Source of the DNA: Sclerodactyla briareus
Taxonomy: Eukaryota > Echinodermata > Holothuroidea > Dendrochirotida > Sclerodactylidae
Reading direction: 5' to 3'
Assembly: GCA_026419785.1 (NCBI GenBank)
Contig: JAODTK010005556.1
Coordinates: 310,001-374,000 of the forward strand
DNA length: 64,000 nt
Part shown: one piece after another, positions 36,095-48,000 of the stretch
Position numbering within the stretch: the stretch's first letter is position 1
Layout: every line of letters starts with the position of its first letter
The notes under the pieces: model-generated
The model's database searches: none
The model's input: the letters and a program-made list of their open reading frames with translations, nothing else
Told to the model about the DNA's origin: nothing
Program-made: the position numbers and the translations under genes

Positions 36095-37051
36095 CACAAC
36101 ATTTAACCTCATTAACTCACACAGCATTAACTACATGTCTTATGCTGACGATACACAATTGTATCTTTGACCGCAGAGACCTTCATGCAGCTGTTAACAG
36201 GGTATCGTGTCGTGTATCAAGGAAGTTAGATCCTGGATGGCCGATAATTATTTACAGCTCAATGACGAAAAACCGAGGTGATTGTCCGTAGTAAGGCATG
36301 TGATTCATTTCTGCTCGACCAAATTTCCATTACTGTCGGGTCCAAAGTCATACAGGCTGTTTCTGTTGTCAGAAATCATGGACACTCACCTAACTATGGA
36401 TCACCAATTCAATATGATATGCAAGTTTATGATGTTTCATATTAGATGTGTGGGGCAACTTAGTAAATATCTTGATAGGCCAGCAACTAAGAAACTTATC
36501 CATGCCGTAATTTCGAGTCGACTTGACAATGGAAATTCTCCGCTGCTGGGGGCTTCCACTAACCAATTATCTCGGCAAAAAAAGAGTTCAAAATACAGCT
36601 GCCCGTGTAGCTTGCAGGGTTGAGAAATTTACACATGTTACCCCTATTCTGAGAGAGCTACACTGGTTGGCTATTCCTCAGCGTATCGACTATAAGGTTC
36701 TCATCATTGCATTTCGTGCTATCAAACTGGTACTCCAGCCTATTTACATAATTTGCTACACACACAGAGTCAACACAGACTTGTTTTCTCCCATCTTCAA
36801 CATCAACTTCAGGTTCCCACGTCTCGAACAAAAACATATGGTGACCGTAGCTTTAATAACTATGTTTCTCGCCTATGGAACTCCCCTCCTGTTGATTTGA
36901 GGTATCTTGACTCTATCGATCTCTTCAGGCGTCATCTGAAAACTTTTGTTTTTTCCCAGTCCTGATGTTTCCACTCTCAGCACTCGTAAGCGCATTTCAC
37001 AACTCTTTTGTTGGAGTTTTGCGCTATATAAGATTAGTCATTTTTATTCTT
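36095..37051 (+). mobile_element. 5'-truncated L2/CR1-like LINE inserted in copy 2
   Basis: It starts inside the reverse transcriptase: SYADDTQLY-like sequence (36,137-36,165), W--DN-LQLN- and K-EVIV-like words, a KKLIHAVISSRLDNGN block (36,490-36,535), RVQNTAARVAC (36,571-36,615), ILRELHWL (36,646-36,669), then a TYGDRSFNNYVSRLWNS end and FRRHLKTFVFS. The 3' end has the GCGCTATATAAG block. Copies 1 and 3 lack it: there ACACAGTGATAACATG passes straight to the GGGGGAATACTC word that resumes here at 37,052. It is less damaged than the other LINEs, so it is probably a younger insertion. Confidence 0.85.
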
Positions 37052-37071
37052 CTGGGAGAATACTCGATATT

Positions 37072-37296
37072 CTACAATCTTGGACAAAATACTTTGGGAC
37101 ACCCCCTTCCCCCCGTTCAATGTTGGTGTATGTCATAGGAATATCAGGAAAACAACATTGCATGGGGGAAGGGGGGGGGCGGAACTGGTGATATTGATCA
37201 GGAGTCCTGTGATCCTGGGACGCTTCAGATGAACATCCACACGTTTTTTGCAGGATATTGGGCCAAGTGTCCCAAATATTTTGTCCAAGATTGTAG
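37072..37296. mobile_element. 225-bp MITE with TA-flanked inverted repeats
   Basis: CTACAATCTTGGACAAAATA at 37,072-37,091 and TATTTTGTCCAAGATTGTAG at 37,277-37,296 are exact reverse complements, and the similarity extends inward (CTTTGGGACAC and GTGTCCCAAA). If the outer TA is counted as a target duplication, the termini begin CAATCTTGG, consistent with a Tc1/mariner-type MITE. The interior carries C-rich and G-rich runs near 37,105-37,115 and 37,171-37,180. Copy 1 lacks the element at the matching place (about 13,645). Confidence 0.8.
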
Positions 37297-38506
37297 GCTC
37301 AGCACATTTTCGTCTGATGAGCTACTAACCTTTCTCTCTACACTGAAACATTTTTGTGCACAGCATGCATGTATCGTTCTGGTTTCGAAGACCTACACAT
37401 TATCCTATAGATCACTGCTCCTAGCCTGAGTGGCCAACCCTCTGTTCCAGGAGTGGCATGTGTCATGTAGAGAATCTCTGGTACTATTATTAGCTGCAAA
37501 TGTTTACCTGTAAACTGAAATTGGGCGAGAATAAAATAACCTACTATACGCGTTATGATGTGAATTATACGTAACACTTTTGAACACAGTCAAAATTACG
37601 AACTAGTGCAATACTATTGTGATCAGCAAACGTCTGATTTGCACGCCAGTTACAAAACATTAGCTCATGGTTATACACTTCGTTGAGCAAGACACGCAGT
37701 GTTCAGTAACTGCAACATTAACAAATGAGGCACAGTGACTGATATCTAATAGTTGTAACGTTGATGAACAAGGCACAATCGACAACTGATCATCAACCTA
37801 TTTGTTGACTTTTATGTCTTGATTACAGTATATACGACCTCTCGTGCGTAATTTCTTAAAGGAAACATCACTGAGTAATGAACCCATTTGACTCGTACAA
37901 AGGGTTGTTGCTGACATGCTGATGTGGATTGGTGGAAATGTGGAATGTTGGGAAAGTGGATTGAAACTCCGACAAGGGGGTGGGTGTTGTTAGAGGTATG
38001 GTATGGCATTTGATAAACAGAGGTTAATCACAAATCGTGCAATTCTGGAAGTCGAAGTTGATGATACCATTAAGTGGTGAATGAAAATACAGCTCAAATA
38101 CCTAAACCGGAAAAGTATGCAAGAGAAATGTAGTAAATGATAGGTTGCTCCGTCACTCCATTCTATAAAACTGTATTTTTCAATTACTGTTGACGTATAC
38201 AATAATATCACAGACCCACACTGAAGCCATCTAGTCCTCCCTAGGTCTCACGGGGTTCAATTGAAATTGAATAGTAGCTCCCATGAGGAGTGTCAGTCTC
38301 TGGTGTTCACATACCATAATCATTATATACTATTTCAGATACATAATTATCTCGGTTGACCTCTCTTATATTGTGTGGCTCTGAGTATATAAACATAACA
38401 TAAAATAATATAAATAACACAGAAATCACACAGTCCATTAATCCGCAATGGAGAATCATTTGGATAAAATTTCAAATTACTGAAAAATATGTGCAACGGT
38501 TATCAC

Positions 38507-38710
38507 CTATATGCCACACGAACAGTAGTATGGTAAACAAATAACCCAACGTGATGATGCCTGCTCGATGAAGGAGAACGATTGATGTGATTCCCATGGT
38601 GTGCGTGCACATTTTACGGTTGCAGGGTAGGGTAGGGTGCGAATACGCAGAGGGAATCGGCTGTTGTGGGATCTGCATTGGTGCCAGCACGACGGACTGG
38701 ATGTAATGAA
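38507..38710 (-). CDS. Candidate exon of a membrane protein, copy 2
   Basis: On the minus strand, acceptor CTCTTCCTTTTCAG precedes 38,710 and a donor-like ATAGGTGATAAC follows 38,507. The 204-nt segment is open in one frame: HYIQSVVLAPMQIPQQPIP (Pro/Gln-rich, cytoplasm-like), a Cys pair, then a helix GIITLGYLFTILLFVWHI. Copy 1 preserves the APMQIPQQ-I and GIT-IV words in the same frame. It could be a tail exon of a tetraspan protein, or the first helix of a second gene in the duplicated unit. The phase is 2 in, 1 out. No family is firmly recognised. Confidence 0.35.
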   Translation of the reverse strand, partial: FITSSPSCWHQCRSHNSRFPLRIRTLPYPATVKCARTPWESHQSFSFIEQASSRWVICLPYYCSCGI

Positions 38711-39049
38711 CTGAAAAGGAAGAGAGAATGTGTTATTGGATTCAATATTGATTGGAAATATTCGAACTGGTTCATATTGAATACCGTTGCTGTTTCCATT
38801 GTTACTGCGCGTGAACGAAGGTATATTCGTCATGAAACGAGACACTGCAGATTTAGCAGTGCAATGGCTGCAATGGTATTTTAAGAATAAGAAGAGAACG
38901 CACTGTAAAAACGACAATTCAGTTTAACCATTCACGGTAGAGAGCAATAGGTTGGATTTGAGTTCATTGATCATAGTATTTGTTTTGAATGAATGTGTGC
39001 GATAAACCATATCAGGTGAGCACTACACGGAGTATCCATAGACTTTTTG

Positions 39050-39120
39050 TTAGTCTACTGTACGAGACACACGTTCTTCTCTCGCTTTCTGGCTACCAGT
39101 GGTACGCCTACAATACCCAA
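39050..39120 (-). pseudogene. Conserved TTGSQKAREE segment, copy 2
   Basis: The minus-strand frame reads RRTTGSQKAREERVSRTVD and is matched in copy 1 at 15,525-15,600. The plus-strand equivalent ends exactly where the private 0.95 kb repeat of copy 2 begins, so any exon here would be cut by that insertion. Coding status is unproven. Confidence 0.25.
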
Positions 39121-40075
39121 CAAGAGGGCAATCCCCGGAGTTGCAGGATCTCATCGCCAAATGTGGAACCAGCCATTTGTTTCTACTTGCTATCTTTTCG
39201 CGAGTTGCAAATGGACAAATTTTATCGAAATATGTCTGAAAAACAGCCATTTTCCCCAAAAAAATATTCATACTCATGGACATTTCAGGTAATTTAGAGC
39301 ATAAATGCTGGAAACCCTTTGTTTTGATACTTTGTACCTTCTTCTGGATTTGAAATCACCCAGTCCTGCCAATCTCTGAATATACCAAAAACAACAGATT
39401 TTCAGAAATTCTCAAATTTGGCCAAAAATCTATTCCCCCCTCTAAAATTGACATTTTTGGTAATTTTTAGCTGATTGTATGGGAAAAGTTGTTATTTGAG
39501 CCTTTTCACATTGCTGCAAAGTTTGAAATCACTCAGCCATTAGAATAAGGGAATAGCTCGGAAAATAGTTAAAAACTTTTAAAAATGAGAGATTGTCACA
39601 AAATCTGTCTTTTGCCTCCTATATTCCCCAATTTTGATAGTTTCCGTCTAATTTTGAGAGCCAATTATGTGTCCAGTGACTATTCAAGCGTATGCGAAAT
39701 TTCACTTGTTCAGCCACTCCAAAATGGAGATATTCGCGAAAAACCATCAAGAATCTGACGGACACGCAAACGCACACACACGCACGCACGCAAACACGCA
39801 AACGGACACTTTTGCGAGTGCACCTCACTGCTGGATCACCCGGCACCCATGGGTACCCCACCAACGGGTACTCTCAGTGGATAGTTCCAAACCACCACTA
39901 GGTTACTATAGCAACCGTTGCTATGGCAACCAGCAACAGTAAATATAGGTGAAATGGCAACCTGAAACAATATCTCATCCGGCTCTTCGGGACCGATGAG
40001 ATAATAAGTTACCACTTCGGTGATTAAGCTAATATTTGCCTGGTTATTATTATTTTATTTTTTTGCGCGCATTGC
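39112..40075. repeat. Private 0.95 kb repeat insertion in copy 2
   Basis: Copy 1 carries different sequence between the flanking matches (15,585 and 16,230). The insert has recurring TTTGAAATCAC words, a CA/CG-type microsatellite (ACGCACACACACGCACGCACG) at about 39,769-39,789, two adjacent X-box-like palindromes and a hairpin ATCTCATC ... GATGAGAT at 39,972-40,002. No terminal repeats or coding domain were recognised, so its class is open. Confidence 0.5.
39902..39930. promoter_or_regulatory. Two tandem RFX X-box-like palindromes
   Basis: GTTACTATAGCAAC (39,902-39,915) and GTTGCTATGGCAAC (39,917-39,930) each fit the RFX-family consensus GTHNYYATRRNAAC in full and are separated by one base. 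RFX factors bind such sites. They lie in repeat sequence with no gene start in view, so function is unproven. Confidence 0.45.
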
Positions 40076-40689
40076 GTAGATGGGAGTAGCGTGTCTGTTC
40101 TATTCTATTCACACAAACTGATATGAGACACGGATCGAAATGTACGGGACATGTAACGAATTTGACTCGAAAAAACTGTTTTAAATGGTCTAAACGAGGT
40201 GAGACCCTTTCTTTGAGTGTCGAAGATAAAATTATATTTCTTGCGTAAATTGGATCGAACCAATACAAGGCCCGGCAAGGATACTAAATAGGACAATGCC
40301 TCTCGCGCCTGATTGCAGTTGGAAGCAGGGTGATAATCACAAATACTTGGTTATATGAAAATTGCCAAGGAGATTGAAACTTTAGTGAAACGGATCACAC
40401 CACTCCATCGAATGACACGAATCTCAATATGACCTCACCATTCTTGACAAAAATCCTAACTGTATGTAGTGTCTATTGCGAAATGGGTAGGTAGAAGTTG
40501 CTATTCAATGCTCGGACCTAATGGTATGTTGTGTCACCACAAGCGTGGGTGAGGTTGGAGTTGGACAGCAGCCGGATGCCCTATAACTCCAAATTCATTA
40601 CGCTCATTGCCTGGAAGGAAAATTAGTGGATAAACGACAGCGCGAGGAATGTTCTGTCTGGACCAAGTACACAGGGACCACGATCTTAC

Positions 40690-40834
40690 CATTGGTTGTT
40701 CCCGGAAGCGTGTCTGAGGAATGCAGCATACTGCGTCCGCAGGTAAAAGAGGCTCCGAAGATCGCGACCACGCAGTTAAGCCCGTTGGAGACGCCAAAAA
40801 TTGAGGCGGGATAATAGTATACCGCTATTGACAC
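40690..40834 (-). CDS. Candidate transmembrane exon with canonical splice sites, copy 2
   Basis: Minus-strand acceptor CATGCTCTCAACAG precedes 40,834 and donor GGTAAGATC follows 40,690. The 145-nt segment is open in frame 0: VSIAVYYYPASIFGVS, then helix NGLNCVVAIFGASFTCG, then a polar tail (RSMLHSSDTLPG). The preceding candidate exon (41,832-41,767) ends in the matching phase. A helix closing with Cys/Gly and Arg and then a polar tail recalls the fourth helix of MS4A/CD20 proteins; this is a pattern-level guess. In copy 1 the same exon has a stop and has lost the donor. Confidence 0.45.
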
Positions 40835-40972
40835 CTGTTGAGAGCATGATCAGACAACGACCTATCCACTGATGTGAACTGTGATACTATAATGGTAATG
40901 ATTTTATCATCAGAAGACCCGATTTAATAAGTAGGAGGGGCAACCGTACCAGTCACCTCCACATGCACATTC

Positions 40973-40990
40973 AAATTATATAAATACGGG
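40973..40990 (+). promoter_or_regulatory. Conserved TATA-like word, copy 2
   Basis: AAATTATATAAATACGGG is shared exactly with 18,481-18,499 in copy 1 amid drifted flanks. It resembles a TATA box on the plus strand, but no transcript start or downstream coding exon is recognisable. Confidence 0.2.
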
Positions 40991-41766
40991 TCATTGCTAT
41001 GGAAAAAAGATATTGCTATGGAGAGAGATATTGGGCCTGTGTGAAATATGACGAATTACATCTCTTTCTACAAAATATTGCCAGGTCCTTGTACGGGATG
41101 TTGAGAAATTTGAGATCAACGAACATTAAGGACGCAAATAGATACTATTGTGTAAACCATTGAAAATCTGCAGAATATATATCCTCATACAGAGGACCGC
41201 CATGGCACTCGGTAAGTGGTGTCGATTATACCTCTCATTATGACGTGTTCAGGCAATTAGGAACAAAGTAATTACATAATGACCTTCGTTGTGGAAAAAA
41301 TCATTAAATCCTACGGATCAAGCAACCGTATCATGACAAGTTGAGTAAAGCCACTGCTGCCCCTGAGACGGAAGGCGACACCAAAGCATTCACGTGGCTT
41401 TGTCGATGTGGACTCCAGGTCCGGAGGATATTTATTTATATAATATACCGCTCTGCTCTTGTTTAAAACAATTTTTGTTGTCGCATTGATCACACGAACC
41501 GTTTAGATATTCTTTACACAACTTCATGATATATCGTAATATATTAAAATTGCCTAATGGAACTGATTATCTTGTTATTTGAGAGGCCTTTCAGCCTAGC
41601 GTTATTCACACAGCTTTATATATTATGGCGGGAGTATACTAAAGTCGCTTAATGAAACTGATCATTAGGATGTTGGGCTCATTATATTCGGCATTTTTAC
41701 CTATGCAACAACAGTCATAAATCTCGCTTTTGTAATCTATTTATCCTACCTGGGAAATATACTCAC

Positions 41767-41832
41767 GGAATAACACATCACAGAGGCAGCGAATATAGCC
41801 AGCAGGACACAGAGAACCAGATAAGTAACAAT
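41767..41832 (-). CDS. Candidate 66-nt transmembrane exon, copy 2
   Basis: The minus strand has a strong acceptor (TTTTTCCTCCACAG) before 41,832 and a strong donor (GTGAGTATA) after 41,767. The exon is exactly 22 codons in frame 0 and encodes a pure hydrophobic helix, IVTYLVLCVLLAIFAASVM followed by CYS. Reading on into the candidate exon at 40,834 keeps the frame. This is the cleanest splice-bounded segment in the window. Its copy 1 counterpart would lie in the region replaced by insertions (18.9-23.9 kb) and was not found. Confidence 0.5.
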
Positions 41833-42058
41833 CTGTGGAGGAAAAACGTAATAGTTATTGACATCATGTTGAGTGAAATAGTGACGGGGTGGTAGAAAAG
41901 TATTTTTCGGGCTAGAAAATACGCCATTCGGCCAATTTTACAGCAGAATTACAATTAATCGATCCTGGCAGATCTTCGAAACGTAACTGCTAAATAGACA
42001 TTTCACTCAATAACATGAATAGTTCAATAAACGATTTTTCCAATTTACGTCTATTCCC

Positions 42059-42400
42059 TTGCATAAACCAATGAATCTAGGCGAGAGAGTCAGTACGTAC
42101 AAGTGGATGATGCGTATGCCAGTATATGACGCACCGGAATGCAATGTATGTTATGCGATATTCCAACAATCAAGTGATCGATTCTTCATATTAGTAAAAA
42201 ATACCCAATTTGCGTGGGGTCAAAAGACATACAATGACACTATTGGCAAATATGTAGCTGTGGACCAGTATCGGCTGATAAACTTGTGGCATGATAGATT
42301 GGTGGGGATGGGGATTAAAGTAACATTCACTGAAATGATCCCAAAATGGCTGAACACTAACATAATGGAGAGTTGTGCGTCTGATCCATCTCATCACTGA
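42059..42400 (+). other. Unidentified 113-codon open frame
   Basis: Open from 42,059 with balanced amino acid composition (MHKPMNLGERVSTYKW at the start, Trp- and Tyr-containing later parts). I do not recognise a family, signal peptide or helix. An antisense open frame overlaps most of it, which lowers the case for coding. It lies in the part of copy 2 with no counterpart in copy 1. Confidence 0.15.
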
Positions 42401-42704
42401 ATTAACCTCACATTAACTGCGTATTTTTTAATGGCGACTGGATTTGCTTTATTGAGACGAGCCGAAAAGATAGTTACTATCTTCCCGCAATACTCAAGTT
42501 AGTAGACGTCAATGTAACCTCTGGAACATGTCTAAAACAATGTATTTTGGAGAGATGGGAAGGAACCAAAATGATAAATATCGAAATTTAAGAAGAAAAA
42601 ACTGCTGGGTTGTTCGAGGTCATTGAAAGTTTCCATGGACCAATAACTGTCAATCAATTCCATTTTCGCAACAACAACAAAATCCAGCCGAAGTGCCTGA
42701 TAAT

Positions 42705-42737
42705 TCTTTTTCTTCTTCTTCTTCTTCTTCTTCTCTG
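42705..42737. repeat. (CTT)n microsatellite
   Basis: A run of TTC/CTT triplets. It lies at the 3' side (minus strand) of the LINE fragment that follows and could be its tail, read as GAA repeats on that strand. Confidence 0.85.
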
Positions 42738-42739
42738 TT

Positions 42740-43590
42740 GGTACTCCCAACATCCCGCGAGGGACAAAACGAGCAGGGATAGGGTGTGCGTGGTGGAAAA
42801 TGGTAGTTCAGTCCAAGTGATTGCAACAGTCTCGTATCGTCCGGGCAGGAACTTTGGAGAGATATGGGTCTTCTAATGCTGTAATGCTGATGGGAGGTTG
42901 TTCCACTCTCTCGTGGTTCGCGGGATGAAAGAGTATTCAAAACAGTCCCGAGGGATCCCCCTGACGGGGTTATAATGTTTTATGAAGTTTTTGTCGTTCG
43001 AACGGCGGGTTCTTCGTTGGGCCGGCTGCAGGTAGTTATGAACCGGTATGGCTAATTGCCCCCCACTATGGCTTATGAAAAATGGAGAGCCTATTTATCT
43101 CCCTTCTGGTAGGAAGCTTTTCCCAGTCGAGCTTTTGAACAAGAGTGGATGCACTGTGTTCCCAATCATAGTCGCTGAGCACCATTCTGGCTGCGCACTG
43201 GCAATACTCGACAGAGGGACGAATAAGAGTCTTATACACTTCTATTTTGATTTCCGTTGTGCAGAAATTCAGTTTTCTGCGGGCAAAACCGAGCGTTTTA
43301 TTTGCTGCCAGGGTTATCCGATTACGTGGGTGTTCCATTTTAGGTCGTTTTGAATATCAACACCAAGGTAAGTATGAGAGGTTGTGTTCTTTAAAATGGT
43401 ACCACTTAGAGTATAATTGGTATTTACTGGGATGCGTCCAACAGGTATACGAAGCACATAACACTTTTAGTGGTAAATTTCATTTGCCACATTTCAGCCA
43501 AGAGGATATGGAATTCAGGTCCCTTTGTAAGAGAGTGGCATCATCGAGGCTTCTGTTGTTAGTATTGATGTAATCCATTCCTTGGTCCAG
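42740..43590 (-). mobile_element. C-terminal part of a CR1-like LINE (minus strand)
   Basis: The minus strand gives a WQMKF-like region (about 43,490), LGVDIQ-like words (about 43,370), NKTLGFARRKLNFCTTEIK with VYKTLIRPSVEYC (43,300-43,195), AARMVLSDYDWE (43,185-43,150), and LDWEKL--RREINRLSIFHK (to 43,066), then REWNNLPS-like words (about 42,910-42,880). This is the order after the reverse transcriptase palm in CR1-type elements. Shifts and stops are frequent. It is truncated at the 5' side near 43,590. Confidence 0.75.
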
Positions 43591-43599
43591 AACCTCGTA

Positions 43600-44380
43600 C
43601 CATTTGTCCTCACTTCATTATTGCTCACACCATGATAGTGTCATTTTGAATAATGTTGGTGATAGGCGCTAAGGTTCCTTTTAGTAGATTGACCCTTATC
43701 GGAAATTATCATTCAAAAGGAATTGCGTTGTTAATGGGATCTTAACTTATAGGACTGAACGTACCTGGCAGTTTCCTTTACGGCTGAGGATTCCAAAGCA
43801 ACCTGCGATAATCGACTGTATCGGGAAGAGAAGCATATATATAGGCGCATATCTCGATATATCCTGTGATAGTTCAATGGTCAAATTATGGAAACAAAGG
43901 TCCTATTCATGGCCACGAGAAGAAGTTGTGAGATTCAGTCGATCTAATAGGATAACAACACATCAACGCGGTCATTTTATATCATGCATCTAAGGTTACT
44001 CTATGGTGTAGATATATAATAACAACACGTCCTGTCACCTAAAATTATTGACCCTTAAGCGGAGATTAGAAGGCCGTCTTTGGGGTTGTGTTAGTGCTTT
44101 GTGTAGGGGTTTGGTTTGGGTAGTCACGCTAAGAATATGTGTATGAGAGCCACAGAGAAGGCCAACGCCAACTGTAAGGTATAGAGAGGGCCATAATAGA
44201 GTGCCCGAAGTGAAGTATGGGACTGTCTGAGGTAAAAAGGAGTGTGTGAAAAGTATATCCGGCTGATCGAGGATTGTATGAGGGAAGCCCGAGTCAAGTG
44301 AGGTGTTCCGCAGGTGTTTCCGTTACGGCCAGAGTTCACCAGGGTGCAGTATAAACCCACCGCCAGTTGCTCTTATCATG
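43600..44380. other. No recognisable gene
   Basis: Unassigned, mostly AT-rich sequence between two LINE fragments of opposite strand. No motif, TIR or tandem repeat was recognised. Confidence 0.3.
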
Positions 44381-44389
44381 GACTCTCTG

Positions 44390-45030
44390 ACTGAGGGAGT
44401 TCGAAGTGAATGATGATGTTTGCAGACGAAGCAGAGAGATAGCCTGGAGCATGAGAGAGAGTCAGCAGAAAGAAGACCAGTAGAAGTACCTGAGTATGGA
44501 TTGGAGGAGCAGGGGAAGTGGAGATGTAGAGAGAAGATGTTCCGAAATGTGCACAGTTCAAGTATCTGGGTTCGACTGTCTGAATGATAGTGGGTCACAG
44601 AAATGAGTGGAAAAGGGGTTCCAAGCGGGATGGAACAGCTGGAGAAAGTCTGCAATAGGGAGGTCCCACCCAGAGTGAAAGGAAAGTTGTATGGGCCAAT
44701 GGTCAGACATTCGATATTGTATGGAAGCAGTGCCTATTACAAAGAGGCAAGAGCGGCAGTTGAGGTTCTCCTTGGGTGTCACAAGGAAAGGCAAGATGCG
44801 GAATGGTGTCTGAGCTAAGTGAAAAGTTGCGTGAGAGAAGACCACAGGTGGTTTGGGCCGAGAGGCGCCGAGACGAGACCTATGTGAGTGATGTAGCTCG
44901 AGGTGGAGAATATGGTGAGAGGACGACCAAGTAGGAGGTGGAACCACCGTGTTAAGGAGGGTATGGTAGTTGCTGGAGTACATGAGGAAGGTACAGGAGA
45001 AAGGATTGCATGGAACTTTTTATCATTTCG
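44390..45030 (+). mobile_element. C-terminal part of an RTE-like LINE
   Basis: The plus strand gives an MMFADEAER block (the catalytic pair reads DE where DD is expected), GEVEM and EDVPK-AQFKYLGSTV (44,515-44,580), R--PRVKGK-Y--MVR---LYGS-like sequence (44,660-44,730), a GVTRK-R-R-like stretch, a SELSEKLRERR-like word (44,807), V-WAERRRDE and RGRPSRRWNHRV (44,918-44,953). This set marks the LINE type whose protein ends in GRP-RRW. The long antisense open frames over it are shadows. A shorter fragment of the same type lies at 18,880-19,080. Confidence 0.75.
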
Positions 45031-48000
45031 AACATTTTCGCAGGCTAAAGTTAAAGAACAGCTTTCTGAACTAGAGTTTGCTTACTTTTCGGGGTCATGG
45101 AAAAATCGGATCTAAATGTTCCTCTACTTCCATGGAAGAAACTTTGCAAATCGATAAAGTATGTCACTATAGACTAGAGGATCATGGTTCTCTAACAACT
45201 TGCTGTGGGGGTGTGGCTTTTTTACCCACTACCCGGTAGTTTTTTTCTCTCACTCCGCTTTTTTTCTCTGAATGAAACATATCCGACACAACATAAAAAC
45301 CAAGACGGCCCTGCAGCTCTGGACTCACCCGGGAGGTGCTGTATCCAGCCATTTGATGAGGGCTGTGGAGCCAAAATTTTTCTTATTTGCTTCGTGCCAA
45401 CCGATAGTGTCCCCATCATCATGGACAGCCAGTCAGTCCGTCCAAGCTGAAGGCCCTGACCCGTGGTACACTGGTGCTCGTATTGCAGTCTGGCAGATTG
45501 GGGAGGAGTGATGAGGATTTTTTACAGACGTCAGATGCGTACAGATGTCAGACGTGTAGCAACTATGGTGGGTGCCATTACAGTATATGCTAAAAGTATG
45601 TACTCTTTTCTTCTTTGAAGGACCTGACAAAATGAGGAGAGATCAATCGGGCACCAGCCATCCCATGAAAAAAAAAAACTCTTTAAAACCCTTTGAGGTC
45701 ATATGGGAGGCTAGAAAAGGGAATGTTTCAAGAAGACCCGCCAAACATTAAACCAATCCAACGAAGAACGGAAATGACATGGCGGGTGACCTCGAAATGA
45801 TTTGAAGTCGAGCAGGTACCACTCCCTACCTGTAGGCTGTAAAGGTTCCGGGCTCCACAAAATTTCACTTTTGGCCAGGTATTTTTAGGGATTTAAACAA
45901 AGTGCTTTTTGACCAATTGACATGTTCGGAAAATTGATACGATCAATTTTGTGAAAATATGCAAAATGTTTTTAAATGATTCCGTATGGTCAGTTGGTTA
46001 GAACATCCAACTTTAATGTTTTAGTTTAATAATTTCTCTGTGGCGTAATTCCAGGCCCAGTCCTTATAGGATCTACAACCATTGTATGTGGGCCTGCTCT
46101 TTGCATAACATCAGAGTAGGGAAAAGATCGCCTCTTACAGCTTGGAATGAGGTCGTGGGTGTGCTACCAAAACTTCCCTTCTATTTTGCAGGTTTACCGC
46201 AAAATGATGAATCAGTCCAGTTTACACAAAACTCAGTGGGTGGGACAGAGTTGAGTCCCAAATGGTATGACGTTGATTCCAAAGTCACCAGAGGTTTTCA
46301 TAAATCCCGGGAATGTTCTAATTCTGTCATATTTAAACAAAACTTGAAGGGCAGTTTTGAAGTCACTGAGGTATGGACATAATTCATGTGCTTACTTTTT
46401 TTCATTTTGCTGCTTTTGTGCTCACGCATTGAGGTCCGCAAAAGGGAAAGACACGTCGGGCGGTTTACCAGCCTGCACATGTCTATTTTTTCAATGCTTC
46501 TATTCCTGAAGAAATGTCTCAAGTTACACTAGCCAATTAAATGAAGCAGTATCAGCGTGGGAACTCTTTTGCATTGTCGAGATGGCGGAGTCTTGTCCCC
46601 ATTTTTTGCGGAATCCGCTCCTCCTTTTTTTTTCAATACAAATATTGTTGCAATCTCGAGACATGCGCTCAGAAAACACAGATGAAGATGGGGTACTCAA
46701 CACTTTCGGACTAGTACCGATAATTGGAAACAGCGTCATGTAATGTACCTATTATCAACTAATACAATGAAACATACAGTTTTTCGACTATGTGACAACT
46801 GTTCTTGTAGTCAAGTTTGTAATATTATTATTTAGAATCCGCATCCCCGAACTAACCATCAAATGTTTTCATTCGATAGCAAGGTCATGTAGATATAGCG
46901 TCATTGTGTCGCAGGTGAGCAGAGAATGGTTTCAAGTGAAATTGGAATGTGTGTAGAAATTGAGTTTGTCAAGCAGGGTAGATTTCCAGTCTGAGGGAAG
47001 AATTGTCATGCAAATTTAATTTAATCTCAGATTGGGGAATTGATGCTCAAGATAAGAATGGCTGTTGTAGACACAATATCTCCCAATGTCTCCTTGTCCA
47101 CTTATTGTAGTCGGAGAATTATTGAACATGGGACTCACTAGGTCATAGTTATATTAAAGAAAAAAAAAAAACAAGAGAATGTCACATTGTCGCGGATGGG
47201 ATAATTGAACTTCCAGTAGTGAATGAGCTCTTAATTGATGTTATCTGTATTACATACAATTTCCTCAGTTGAAAACAAAAGTAAAATGTTGTATGATTTC
47301 TATGTACATTGCTGTCCAGCCATATCAATTATTAGTATGAGAGGATTTACAGATCATGCTGCTTCCTTCTGATTTCTGACAGAAAGAGTGATTCATAATC
47401 ACATGAGAAAACTAGTGCTAAAGCAAATGCAAAGAGAAATGTTGTGTTTTCAATCAGCTTCCATGATCATCATTAGTGAGGTTACTTGTAACATTCAGCT
47501 GTACAAAACATACGCAGTTCTGATTTTATTGTGAGTATGATTGTTTTGAAAATGATTTAACATCAGCTAATATCGCATGATTTCTACTGTTGATTGGTCC
47601 CTACTATTTTTGATGCCTAGTAAACTCGTACAAGCAAGTCCCAGAATTGCAACCTTGCCTGGAAACCAGGAAGCTGTCAGGTACCCACTGTAGCCTCTGC
47701 ACCTGTTGCAATTACTATTGCAGATTCAGCGTCTGGGGGTTATGCTTACACCTAGCTGTTTGTGAAAGTTGGGAATGGCCTTCCACAATGTAATTTCCGC
47801 ATCCATTACCATGGGCTTGTTTTAGCTCTCTCCTTTCTCCCTCATAGATATGAAATGCACGTTCGTCATTGTTGATCTACAATGATACCGGGCGATCGTC
47901 TGCTCCCTAGCGCTGTCCAATTCGAGGCAAAACATATTTTCCTGCTTTTCCAATTTTTTGTGACCTATTCACGCACCGTAACTCAAAGATTATGCACAGT

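Noticed and set aside
44323-44983. Long minus-strand open frames (110 and 141 codons)
   Set aside because: The plus strand carries RTE-like reverse transcriptase motifs in order, so these are shadows.
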